Origin: Streptomyces poonensis
GTDB lineage: Bacteria > Actinomycetota > Actinomycetes > Streptomycetales > Streptomycetaceae
Length of the DNA: 64,000 bases
Assembly (NCBI RefSeq): GCF_014650915.1
Contig: NZ_BMVW01000007.1
Span: forward strand, 62,001-126,000
Direction: 5' to 3'
This document shows, one piece after another, positions 25,253-33,169 of this stretch (position 1 is its first letter; every line of letters begins with the position of its first letter). The notes beneath the pieces were generated by a model. That model saw only the letters and a program-made list of their open reading frames with translations, searched no databases and was not told the origin of the DNA. Both the position numbers and the translations under genes were made by a program.

Positions 25253-26151
25253 CCTCGGCATCCGCCGCCATCCCCCAGCCGGGCCGCACCAAGGCGTTCC
25301 TGCGCCTGGTGATGATCGAGCACTCGGTGTTCGCGCTGCCGTTCGCGTACATCGCGGCGCTGACGGCCATGTTCACGGTGGACGAGAGCATCCACTGGCT
25401 GGACCTGCTCCTCGTCACCGTCGCGATGGTCGGCCTGCGCACGTTCGCGATGGCGGCCAACCGGATCATCGACCGCGAGATCGACGCGAGGAACCCGCGT
25501 ACGGCTCACCGTGAGCTGGTCACGGGCGCGATGTCGGTCCGGCACGCCTGGACGGGCGCGCTGGTCGCGGTCGTCGTCTTCCTGGCCGCCGCCGCGCTCC
25601 TCAACCCGCTCTGCCTGGCCCTGGCCCCCGTCGCGGTGATCCCGATGGTGGTCTACCCCTACGGCAAGCGGTTCACGAACTTCCCCCAGGCCATCCTCGG
25701 CCTCGCCCAGGCCATGGGCCCGATCGGCGGCTGGCTCGCCATCACCGGCGAGTGGTCCTGGGAGGCCGTGATCCTCGGCCTCGCGGTCGGCGTCTGGATC
25801 GGCGGCTTCGACCTGATCTACGCCTGCCAGGACGTCGAGACCGACCGCGAGATCGGCGTGAAGTCCGTCCCGGCCCGCTTCGGCATCCCGGCCGCCATCT
25901 GGGGCGCCCGCGTCTGCCACGCCGTCACCACGGCGCTGTTCGTGTGGTTCGCGCTGGCGACGGACGCGGGCGTGTTCTTCTGGCTGGGCCTGCTGATCGT
26001 CGCGGGCGCGTTCGTGTACGAGCACAGCATCGTGCGCTCGAACGACCTGTCGCGGCTGAACCGGGCGTTCTTCAGCGTCAACGGGTTCATCGGGATCGCG
26101 CTGTTCGTGTGTGCGCTGCTGGATCTGCTGGTGCGGGGGCTGACGGTCTAG
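25249..26151 (+). CDS. mqnP: UbiA-family prenyltransferase MqnP
   Basis: A 300-residue integral membrane prenyltransferase. The two Mg-diphosphate motifs are NRIIDREID (residues 71-79) and DLIYACQDVETDRE (~190-203), with some eight helices around them. It attaches the polyprenyl tail to the naphthoate ring in menaquinone synthesis. The GTG overlaps the stop of the UbiD gene, so the two are one transcript. The end of the gene borders ~780 bp of degenerate DNA, where the accessory insertion begins. Confidence 0.92.
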   Translation: MTSASAAIPQPGRTKAFLRLVMIEHSVFALPFAYIAALTAMFTVDESIHWLDLLLVTVAMVGLRTFAMAANRIIDREIDARNPRTAHRELVTGAMSVRHAWTGALVAVVVFLAAAALLNPLCLALAPVAVIPMVVYPYGKRFTNFPQAILGLAQAMGPIGGWLAITGEWSWEAVILGLAVGVWIGGFDLIYACQDVETDREIGVKSVPARFGIPAAIWGARVCHAVTTALFVWFALATDAGVFFWLGLLIVAGAFVYEHSIVRSNDLSRLNRAFFSVNGFIGIALFVCALLDLLVRGLTV

Positions 26152-26201
26152 AGGGTTCGTACTCCGGGCACGCGGGCGGGTCGCGCACATGGAGTTCGTC
26201 G

Positions 26202-26460
26202 TTCCACGGTGCTCGGGACGCCCCGCTCGACCTCACGCGGCCGGACGGTTCTTATGCCGGGTGGCGTGTACGGCAGCGGGGACGACGCCGCGCTGGCGGA
26301 GCTGTTCGGGCTCGACAGCCCGTACTCCGAGAAGGCGGAGGCGTTGCGGGCCGAACTGGTCGCCGTTGGAGGGGGCGGTCCTGCTCGGCGAGGCCGACGA
26401 GGTGGCGCTGGTTCGGTACACCCGGCTCAAGCGACTTCTCACCAGTTCACCCTCGGCCCG
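26202..26460 (+). pseudogene. Probable gene relic spread over three frames
   Basis: Three short protein-like stretches follow each other in successive frames: FHGARDAPLDLTRPDGSYAG, then VYGSGDDAALAELFGLDSPY and SEKAEALRAELVAV, then GAVLLGEADEVALVRYTRLK. Joined, they read as one polypeptide broken by two frameshifts (near 26268 and 26370). I do not recognise the family. The rest of 26152-26935 shows no supported gene, and 26740-26830 is notably AT-richer, as a promoter region would be. Confidence 0.4.
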
Positions 26461-26854
26461 TGCTCAAGCCCGGGCCACCGCTTGCCCAAGCCGCGAGGCT
26501 CAGCGGCCCCGCCCCGCCCGGCCGTAGCCGGCCGCGGCCTCATCGGCCGCCGCCTCGACATCACCGATGCCCGAGCGGAGCGGGCGGCCTTGCCGGAGCT
26601 GAAGCCATTCTCAAGTCCCGCGCCTGCACTACGGCAAGGGCGAAACCGATGCCTTACTGTGCATTCCGTCTCGAACAGGAGTGCCGACGCGTCCACCAAG
26701 CTCAGCACCAGGGCACCTGCAGGCTCGACGCTTGATCGAAAATTTCCTGTTACGAAACTGCACAATCACGCGTTCTTTGCCTGGAGTTGGTCACGGAACG
26801 ATCACGTTCAACAGGATGATCTTCCACGTGGTCTGGACCGCACGTGAAGCTTGA

Positions 26855-26908
26855 CCGTCCCCTCCGGGCCGTAATCCCGAAGGGGACGGCGAGGCCGATC
26901 CGGCCTCG
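26855..26908 (+). promoter_or_regulatory. Two consecutive hairpins in the leader of the secreted-protein gene
   Basis: CCGTCCCCT pairs with AGGGGACGG (26855-26889). Immediately after it CGAGGCC-gatcc-GGCCTCG (26890-26908) forms a second stem. They lie 28-80 nt before the ATG and may terminate upstream reading or shape the leader. AGGAG at 26925-26929 is the ribosome site. Confidence 0.5.
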
Positions 26909-26935
26909 CGAACGCCTTCACATCAGGAGTGATCC

Positions 26936-27412
26936 ATGCGTTCTTCTCTCAGTATGCCCAAGGCTGCGGCGGTTGCGGCATGTGCCTCCCTGCTGCCGCT
27001 CGTCGCCGCGCCTACGGCGTTCGCCGAGGATGCCTTGGGGGGTAAGCAGGAAGGGTTCTCGGTTCGGGCCATCGACAGCTACCTCTCGGGCGTGCGGCCC
27101 GGCTTTGAGTCCAGCATGACCGACATCGCGTCGGCCCCCACGATCATCGACTTCTACAACTGCAGAACCCCGGATCACGGGTACGTCGATGAGTCGACCT
27201 CGGTTCAGCTGATCAACTTCAACTACACCAGTCCGAACGAGTACTGGGACACGAAGACCTTCACCGCCTGCTTCGACGGAGGCCAGTCCCACGGAGAGTG
27301 GACCGGGAAGAAGGGCGACGACCTCTTCTTCAAGATCAAGTCGGTCAACGGGAGCACGAACGGTGCCGGCAGCGGTCCGACGCTCAGCGTCACCCGCGTG
27401 CACATGTGGTGA
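26936..27412 (+). CDS. Small secreted protein of unknown function
   Basis: A 158-residue protein with a Sec signal peptide (MRSSLSMPKAAAVAACASLL, then a cleavage site after TAFA). The mature part is ~130 residues, rich in Asn, Asp, Thr and aromatic residues. It contains SAPTIIDFYNCRTPDHGY, INFNYTSPNEYWDTKTFTAC and LSVTRVHMW, with two cysteines that could form one disulfide. I do not recognise the family. It has its own ribosome site and a terminator directly behind it, and it sits in front of an ABC-transporter operon on the same strand. That neighbour could be its regulator, exporter or immunity system. Confidence 0.75.
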   Translation: MRSSLSMPKAAAVAACASLLPLVAAPTAFAEDALGGKQEGFSVRAIDSYLSGVRPGFESSMTDIASAPTIIDFYNCRTPDHGYVDESTSVQLINFNYTSPNEYWDTKTFTACFDGGQSHGEWTGKKGDDLFFKIKSVNGSTNGAGSGPTLSVTRVHMW

Positions 27413-27428
27413 TCTGAAGCAGATCAGG

Positions 27429-27451
27429 GCCCGCACCGAACCGGTGCGGGC
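27429..27451 (+). terminator. Terminator after the secreted-protein gene
   Basis: A perfect 10-bp stem GCCCGCACCG-aac-CGGTGCGGGC followed by TTCCCCC, 16 nt after the stop codon. Confidence 0.85.
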
Positions 27452-27478
27452 TTCCCCCACCGTCAGAGAGCGCGCACC

Positions 27479-28225
27479 ATGCCCATCGGCTTCCACGCGG
27501 CCGCGTTCGGCTATCGTCGCCGCAGTCCGGTCATCCGGGACCTCACCTTCGCCTTCCCGCCCGGCCGGACCGTGTTCCTCGGCCCCAACGGCGCCGGCAA
27601 GTCGACGGTCCTGTCCCTGGCCGCCTCCGTGCTGAGGCCGCAGACCGGCACCGTCGCCTACGGCAGACGCAGGACCGACCGGCGCGGCGACCTCGCCGAG
27701 TACCGCCGGCGTATCGCATGGCTGCCCCAGCACATCGAATCGGTTCCCCGGCTGACCGCCCGCGAACAAGTGGCCTATGTCGGCTGGCTGAAAGGCATGA
27801 ACCGCCGGGACGCCTGGGACGCCTCGCTCGGAGCTCTCGAGCGCGTCGAACTCGCCGACATGGCCGACCAGAAGGTACGCCGGATGTCCGGCGGGCAGCA
27901 GCGCCGGGTCGGCGTCGCCCAGTCCCTGGTGCACCAGGCCGAAGTCCTGCTGCTCGACGAGCCGACCGCCGGCATGGACCCGCGCCAGCGACGCGTCTTC
28001 CACGAGATCCTCGGCGGCCTCGACCAGCACGTGCTGCTCTCCACCCACGACGTCGCGGACCTGGAGGACACCTACGACCACGTCGTCGTCCTGAACGGCG
28101 GGGTCATCCGCTATGCCGGTGCGGTACGCGACTTCCTCGCCCTGGCCCCGTCGGGCACCGCGCCGGGCCGCATCGCGGAGGCCGCCTACTACGCCACCGT
28201 CCAGGAGGATGCGGCATGCGCATAG
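27479..28225 (+). CDS. ABC transporter ATP-binding protein (ABC-2 type exporter)
   Basis: A 248-residue ATPase with Walker A GPNGAGKST near residue 39, the Q-loop in IAWLPQHIESVPRLT, signature MSGGQQRRVGVAQSL, Walker B VLLLDEPTAGMD and switch histidine LSTHD. The LTAREQ and GMDPRQRR features are those of ABC-2 export ATPases. Its stop lies 10 bp inside the following membrane-protein gene, so the two are coupled. The substrate is unknown; the small secreted protein upstream is one candidate. Confidence 0.9.
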   Translation: MPIGFHAAAFGYRRRSPVIRDLTFAFPPGRTVFLGPNGAGKSTVLSLAASVLRPQTGTVAYGRRRTDRRGDLAEYRRRIAWLPQHIESVPRLTAREQVAYVGWLKGMNRRDAWDASLGALERVELADMADQKVRRMSGGQQRRVGVAQSLVHQAEVLLLDEPTAGMDPRQRRVFHEILGGLDQHVLLSTHDVADLEDTYDHVVVLNGGVIRYAGAVRDFLALAPSGTAPGRIAEAAYYATVQEDAACA

Positions 28226-29532
28226 GGACAGCCCTGCGCACCACCAGCGTCGTGTGGATCGCTCCTCTGGTCCTTGCGTGGGTGTGGCTGGTCACCAGCC
28301 ACGAGGCGGCGAACGAGCCGGCCTACTGGGCCGGCAACACCGCTCTGGTCGGGCACACCCTCCCCTTCTACGCTCCCGCCTGCGCCGCCTTCGCGGCCTG
28401 GGAGGCCGGGCGCATGAGAAGGGCGGGTGTCCACCGGCTGGCGCCCGTGCGCGGCCGGTACGCGATCGCGATCGGCACGCTGTGGCCCGTGGTTCTGCTG
28501 GGGGTGGCGGGGGTCGCGGTGTGCCTGCTGACCGTACGTATGGAGACCGGCGCCGCACATGACTGGCCGCACCTGGGCGTGCTGGCCATGGCCGGGTACC
28601 TCATCACCGTCCACACGGTCCTCGGTTACGGGCTCGGGATGCTGCTGCCACGGATCCTGGCCACACCGCTGATCCTGGTGGTCGACTATCTGTGCCTGGT
28701 GATGCCGGTCACGGTCGTCGACCCGATGTGGCTGCGGGAACTCACCGGATGGCTCGCCGCCCCGTACGGAGACGTCACCATCACCATGCACCCGGTGGCG
28801 CTCGCCGTACCGATGGTGCTGGCCACGGGTTTCCTGGCGGCTGTCCTGGTCAGCGCGGAGATCGCCCGGTGGCGTCGCACCCGCCTCGTGCGCGTCGGCG
28901 CCGCGGCTGCCGCGTCCCTGATCTGCCTGAGCGTGTTCACCGTCTCGGCCGTCTATCCCGTGCGTGACTGGGACGGTGACCCGCCGCTGCGCGCCCGTAC
29001 CGATCCGCCCGTGTGCGCCGGCGACTCCCCCAGAATCTGCGTCCCCAAGGAAGCGGCCGGCAGCCTGGACCAGCTGGACGCCTCCGCGAGGGAGATCGTG
29101 CCGCGCCTCGTCGACGCGGGCCTGGAGCCGCCGGAGGAGCTCGCGTTCGTCTCCGAGGCGGCCGACACCGATGCGCGGACGTGGCGGCTGTTCCTCCATC
29201 GGGACATGAGCGACGTGGATGTGCGGGCGAGCATCGCCGCGTCGGCGCTGCCGATGATCCCGCCGTGTCCCACCAAGTCCGACGCCCGCACCGGTCATGC
29301 GGGAACGCTCGCGGCCTGGCTCATGGTCAAGGCCGGTATGAGCGCCGAGGAGATCGGAAGCCAGTACAGCCAGAAGCTGGCCGCCGACCCCCGGGTGATG
29401 TCCGTGGTGAACAGGGAAACGAAGCTTTCGCCCGACAAGCAGTTGTCCTGGTACACGCGAAACGTCACGTTGCTCCAGCAGTGCAAGCCCGCTCCGGAGA
29501 CCATGCCGGCCGCCTCCGGGACGGAAGGGTGA
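28216..29532 (+). CDS. ABC-2-type membrane component with extracytoplasmic C-terminal domain
   Basis: A 438-residue protein. The first ~235 residues hold six hydrophobic helices (e.g. VVWIAPLVLAWVWLV, LWPVVLLGVAGVAVCLLTV, PLILVVDYLCLVMPVTVV), and a seventh lies near 235-250. The last ~180 residues (from DWDGDPPLRAR) are hydrophilic with paired cysteines (VCAGDSPRICV and PPCPTKSDA) and a late QQCKPAPE, so they lie outside. It overlaps the ATPase gene and is likely its permease partner. The start is the ATG at 28216; longer upstream reading runs through the ATPase gene in another frame. Confidence 0.8.
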   Translation: MRIGTALRTTSVVWIAPLVLAWVWLVTSHEAANEPAYWAGNTALVGHTLPFYAPACAAFAAWEAGRMRRAGVHRLAPVRGRYAIAIGTLWPVVLLGVAGVAVCLLTVRMETGAAHDWPHLGVLAMAGYLITVHTVLGYGLGMLLPRILATPLILVVDYLCLVMPVTVVDPMWLRELTGWLAAPYGDVTITMHPVALAVPMVLATGFLAAVLVSAEIARWRRTRLVRVGAAAAASLICLSVFTVSAVYPVRDWDGDPPLRARTDPPVCAGDSPRICVPKEAAGSLDQLDASAREIVPRLVDAGLEPPEELAFVSEAADTDARTWRLFLHRDMSDVDVRASIAASALPMIPPCPTKSDARTGHAGTLAAWLMVKAGMSAEEIGSQYSQKLAADPRVMSVVNRETKLSPDKQLSWYTRNVTLLQQCKPAPETMPAASGTEG

Positions 29533-29536
29533 TCCG

Positions 29537-30127
29537 ATGCGCCTGTGGCTGACAACGCGACGGATCCCGGTCCTTGCCGCGGCTCTCGTGGCGTACGCCA
29601 CGCTGACCGCGGCGGCCGGGGACACGCTGGTCGATCTCCCTTCCCTGGGCAGCGACACCGCCCGGCCTCTGGTTCTCTTCGCCCCGCTCCTGACCTGCAT
29701 AGGGCTCGCGTTCTCCCTCAGCAGCAGGCTTCCCGCCGCCGAGGCCTCGGGCAGTCGTCCCGTCCCCCGGTTCGACCAGGCACTGATCCTGATCACCGCC
29801 TTTGCCGCGGTGGCCGTGGCGTACGCCGTCACCGTGCTCCTCGACACCCCGACGGCGAACACCGCCGGCCGCAACACCGCGTTCCTGGTCGGACTGATGC
29901 TGTGCGCCCGCCGGATAGCGGGTCATCAGGCGGCCGCCATCACCCCCGTCGCATGGGTGATCACGATGATGCTCATCGGCAACTCGGGCGGCAACGGTCA
30001 GGCCCAGCCGTGGTCGGTCATCCTCATGCCCCCGGACCACCTGTCCGCCGCTCTGACAGCCACCGCGACGCTGGCCCTCGGCACAGTCGCGGCTCCGGCA
30101 GCCCCGATCATCCGCGACGCGAGCTGA
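29537..30127 (+). CDS. Membrane protein, probable second component of the ABC exporter
   Basis: A 196-residue polytopic membrane protein with about five helices (LAAALVAYATLTAAAGDTLV, RPLVLFAPLLTCIGLAF, ALILITAFAAVAVAYAVTV, AAITPVAWVITMMLI, ALTATATLALGTVAAPA). It begins 4 nt after the previous stop. No recognised domain is visible; its place suggests a second permease-like subunit. The short polar loop GNSGGNGQAQPWSVILMPPD is unusual for a permease. Confidence 0.72.
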   Translation: MRLWLTTRRIPVLAAALVAYATLTAAAGDTLVDLPSLGSDTARPLVLFAPLLTCIGLAFSLSSRLPAAEASGSRPVPRFDQALILITAFAAVAVAYAVTVLLDTPTANTAGRNTAFLVGLMLCARRIAGHQAAAITPVAWVITMMLIGNSGGNGQAQPWSVILMPPDHLSAALTATATLALGTVAAPAAPIIRDAS

Positions 30128-30139
30128 TCGAAACGGGCA

Positions 30140-30279
30140 TATGGCTGCGACCCTCGCAGATGCCCTCGGGCGGCATGATCACCCGGGAGAGCAGCTCCTT
30201 GCGCCGGCTTCCCGGACTGGATGTCGTCGGCGATGGCGTCCGCAAGCTTCACGTATGCGTAGCGAGGCAGATCGCTCAC
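30140..30279 (-). pseudogene. N-terminal fragment of a GntR-family regulator
   Basis: The frame starting at a GTG (30279) reads VSDLPRYAYVKLADAIADDI and QSGKPAQGAALPG, the start of a small GntR winged-helix domain. The similarity then stops at GDHAARGHLRGSQP, before the recognition helix. The frame continues without family character across the 3' end of the ABC membrane gene. It is a relic with a missing C-terminus. Confidence 0.55.
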
Positions 30280-30337
30280 CTCGCCATGGTGGCGCACCGC
30301 AGAGGTGAGGCGCGGTGGAACGAACCATCCGGAGCCG

Positions 30338-30496
30338 TCAGTCGGCGCTCTCGTTCTCCGGTGTGTCCGTGGGCGGCTGTTCGGCGCGGATGAAGGTGCC
30401 CTTGACCGGGACCGTTATGACGAGTTCCCGGTCGCGGAGTTCCCGGACGGCCCGGCGGATGGTGTTGACGGCTACGCGGCGTACCGCACTTCGGCA
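30338..30496 (-). pseudogene. C-terminal half of a GntR-family winged helix
   Basis: This frame reads VAVNTIRRAVRELRDRELVI and TVPVKGTFIRA then a short tail to TGA: the recognition helix and wing of a small GntR protein. No matching first half lies upstream, because the sequence runs into the response-regulator gene. The N-terminal half of a GntR domain lies instead downstream (30140-30279), so the two fragments are in the wrong order for one gene. Confidence 0.55.
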
Positions 30497-30506
30497 TACG
30501 GAGACA

Positions 30507-31175
30507 TCAGGCGTTGCGTGGGGTCACCAGGCCGGATTCGTAGGCGACGACCACGAGTTGGGCGCGGTCACGGGCATGGAGCTTGGTCATGGCTCGGTTG
30601 ATGTGGGTTTTCGCGGTCAGCGGGCTGATCACCAGACGGCCCGCGATCTCCTCGTTGGACAGGCCTTGCGCGACCAGCACGACGGCCTCGCGTTCGCGGC
30701 TGGTCAGCTCTTCCAGCCCCGTGCCGGTGCCGGTGCCGGTGGGGAGCGGCTGGGCGACGTACTGGTTGATCAGCTTGCGGGTGATCGACGGTGCGAGCAG
30801 GGCGTCGCCGCGCGCGGCGACGCGTACGGCGTGCAGAAAGTCTTCCGGCACGACGTCCTTCACCAGGAACCCGGCGGCGCCGGCGCGTAGCGCGTCGAAG
30901 ACGTACGCGTCCAGGCCGTAGTTGGTCAGGATGACGACGTGTACCCCGGCCAGCGCCGGGTCCGCGGCGATGCGCCGGGTCAGGTCGATGCCGTCGACGA
31001 CCGGCATCTGGATGTCGACGAGCGCGACGTCGGGCAGGTGCTCTCTGGCGAGCTCCAGGCCCTCGCTGCCGTCGGCGGCCTCGGCCACCACCTCGATGTC
31101 GTCCTCGAGGTCGAGGAGCGCGCGGAATCCGCTGCGAATGAGCGGCTGGTCGTCGACCAGCAGGACACGGATCAT
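30507..31175 (-). CDS. NarL/LuxR-type response regulator
   Basis: A 222-residue regulator. The receiver domain (1-125) has the acidic pair D8/D9, phospho-acceptor D54 in LVDIQMP and K in FLVKDV. The DNA-binding domain (~150-215) carries LTSREREAVVLVAQGLSNEEIAGRLVISPLTAKTHINR. A Pro-Thr-Gly repeat linker (PTGTGTGTG) joins them. The ATG overlaps the stop of the sensor kinase by ATGA. The targets are probably nearby (ABC exporter or DUF6223 gene), but no operator is evident. Confidence 0.94.
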   Translation of the reverse strand: MIRVLLVDDQPLIRSGFRALLDLEDDIEVVAEAADGSEGLELAREHLPDVALVDIQMPVVDGIDLTRRIAADPALAGVHVVILTNYGLDAYVFDALRAGAAGFLVKDVVPEDFLHAVRVAARGDALLAPSITRKLINQYVAQPLPTGTGTGTGLEELTSREREAVVLVAQGLSNEEIAGRLVISPLTAKTHINRAMTKLHARDRAQLVVVAYESGLVTPRNA

Positions 31176-32299
31176 GACGTGCGGTCCAGGGGGAGTTCGG
31201 CCTGGACGGTGAAGCCGCCCTCGCCGCGCGGTTCCGCCCGCAGTCGGCCGCCGAGGGCGGTGACGCGTTCGCGCATGCCCAGCAGCCCGACGCCGGGCTC
31301 CGGCGCAGTGTCCGGCGTCGCCTTGCCGTCGTCGTCGATGCGTACCGCGAGAACGTCCGGACGGCAGTCGATCCGGACCGACGCCGTGCCGGCCTCCGCG
31401 TGCCGGGCGATGTTGGTCAGCGACTCCTGGACGATCCGGTAGACGGTCCGTCCCACCGCGGTCGGCACGTCGTGCCGCCGTCCCTCGATCGTCAGCGTCG
31501 CCTCCAGGCCGGTCTTACTCGCTCGTTCCACCAGTTCCGGGACGTGGTCGAGCCCGCGCGGCGGCGTCGTGTCGTCGTCGCGGAGCGCCTCCAGGGTCGC
31601 GCGCAGTTCCCGGGTCGCCTCACGTCCGGCCTCCTGGATCGCCAGCAGGGCCTCGGGCACCCGTTCGCCACGCCTGCGGGCCACGTGGACGGCGACCTCG
31701 GACTGCACCTTGATGACCGAGATCTGGTGAGTGAGGGAATCGTGCAGCTCCCGCGCGATGCGCAGCCGCTCCTCGTCGGCGCGGCGCCGCGCGGTCTCCT
31801 CCCTGGTGCGCTCGGCCTCGTCCGCCCGCCGCTCGGCCTGCCGCAGCGCTTCCCCCGCGGCGCCCGCCGCGATCAGCCAGGCGATCTCGAGGGCGCCTCG
31901 GGCTCGCGCGAACGCCTCACCCGTGTCGTGCAGGCCCGAGGCCAGGGCTGCGAGGGGGAGAGCCGCCAGCATGGTCACGCTCGCTGCCACCGTGATGGTG
32001 CGGTGTCCCGCCCGTACGGCTGCGTACACCGCGAACAGGTAGGCGACAGCAGGCACGTCGAAACCGGCCGCCTGGTAACCCACCGCGCACAGCCCGGCGA
32101 CGGCCAGTACGGCGACCGGAGCCCGGCGGCGCGCAGCCAGCACCAGGCCGCCGGCCGCCAGCAGCGCGTAGCCGAGCAGGTCGAGGCTCGTGGCGGAGTG
32201 CTGCTCGGACAGCCCGGTGACCAGCAGCGCCGTCGCCACGCCGACAGCGATGACCCAGTCTCCGGCGCGGTCCCGGACACCGGCCTCACCTGCACTCAT
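31172..32299 (-). CDS. Sensor histidine kinase of the HisKA_3 (NarL-partner) type
   Basis: A 375-residue kinase. About five N-terminal helices (residues 15-150) form the sensing part. A basic coiled coil is followed by the phospho-acceptor H186 (RIARELHDSLTHQISVI), and an HATPase_c domain carries YRIVQESLTNIARHAEA, VRIDDDGKA and GVGLLGMRERVTALGG. It has no large extracellular domain, so the signal is probably sensed in the membrane. The gene is upstream of and overlapping the response regulator. The DUF6223 gene is divergent from it, 219 bp away. Confidence 0.94.
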   Translation of the reverse strand: MSAGEAGVRDRAGDWVIAVGVATALLVTGLSEQHSATSLDLLGYALLAAGGLVLAARRRAPVAVLAVAGLCAVGYQAAGFDVPAVAYLFAVYAAVRAGHRTITVAASVTMLAALPLAALASGLHDTGEAFARARGALEIAWLIAAGAAGEALRQAERRADEAERTREETARRRADEERLRIARELHDSLTHQISVIKVQSEVAVHVARRRGERVPEALLAIQEAGREATRELRATLEALRDDDTTPPRGLDHVPELVERASKTGLEATLTIEGRRHDVPTAVGRTVYRIVQESLTNIARHAEAGTASVRIDCRPDVLAVRIDDDGKATPDTAPEPGVGLLGMRERVTALGGRLRAEPRGEGGFTVQAELPLDRTS

Positions 32300-32518
32300 G
32301 CGCGCACCCTAGCTGGCTGCCGCCGCGCGCGGACCCCCCTCGTGGACGAGCGGCCGGCTACTGCGCACGCAGTACCTTCGCGGCGCCTGCGGCGTCCGTG
32401 GCAGCCGGATGCGGCATCGGCGGCAGCGCGAAGTGTCTCCGTTCGCCGGACGACTGGGGGTGGGTCCGGCAGACATGCTCAGGCGGCATCCAGTCGCAGG
32501 AAGAGAAGGAGCATCCCG

Positions 32519-32950
32519 ATGTCTGTCCGTCGTCTGCTTGCCGCAGCCGGAGCCGCAGCCGCAGCCGCCCTGCTCGGAGGCCTCGGCCTTGCCGCACCGG
32601 CGGCCGCGCACGTCTTTACCCAGTCGTCCGAGGCCGGTGCGTACTCCCTGACCGCCGCGCGATTCTGGGCAACCGCGGCCGCGCTGCTGGCGCTGGCCGG
32701 CGTGGTCATCGGCCGGCTGGCTCTGGCCCGCTCGGTCCGCCGTAGCGGCGACGGTGGGACGAAGGGGGCGATCACGGCCCTGGTGGCGGGGCTGATCGCC
32801 GTGGTCGGTGGCGCGCTGGATCTGGCCGTCGCCGACGGTGGTCCCGGCACCGGGAACGGAGTGGTCGCAGGCGCTGCGGCCCTGCTCCTGGGGCTGATCG
32901 CCGCGGTCCTCGGGTGGCTGGCGCTGGCCCGCTCCCGCCGCACCGGCTGA
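32519..32950 (+). CDS. DUF6223 family membrane protein
   Basis: A 143-residue protein with a cleavable or anchoring N-terminal helix (LLAAAGAAAAAALLGGLGLA, then APAAAHVF) and three further helices (ATAAALLALAGVVIGRLAL, ALVAGLIAVVGGALDLAV, VAGAAALLLGLIAAVLGWLAL). This is the DUF6223 layout as I recall it. Two copies of an RLALARS/WLALARS element end helices 2 and 4, hinting at internal duplication. GAAGGAG lies before the ATG. It is divergent from the two-component system, the commonest context for a target gene. Confidence 0.75.
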   Translation: MSVRRLLAAAGAAAAAALLGGLGLAAPAAAHVFTQSSEAGAYSLTAARFWATAAALLALAGVVIGRLALARSVRRSGDGGTKGAITALVAGLIAVVGGALDLAVADGGPGTGNGVVAGAAALLLGLIAAVLGWLALARSRRTG

Positions 32951-33169
32951 CCTCAGCGAGCACGAGCGCGCGTTCGGATCTGCCGGAAGCCGACGATCCG
33001 TGATCGGCCGACGCCCCGTTTCGGCTTCCCGGCCAAGGCAGGCCCAAGCGCCTGTCGGAGGCGCTCAGCCGCTCGCCTCGGCGTGGTGACCCGCGTCACA
33101 CCCGGTTCCTGTCAGCAATCGGTGCGCCGTCCCGTTCAAGGGGCAAGCGAACGAGACAGGAGCATCGCC

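Noticed and set aside
22676..25261. A minus-strand open frame of 861 codons over the mqnL gene
   Set aside because: Shadow of the UbiD gene; the only protein-like part belongs to the separate PLDc_N gene in its own frame.
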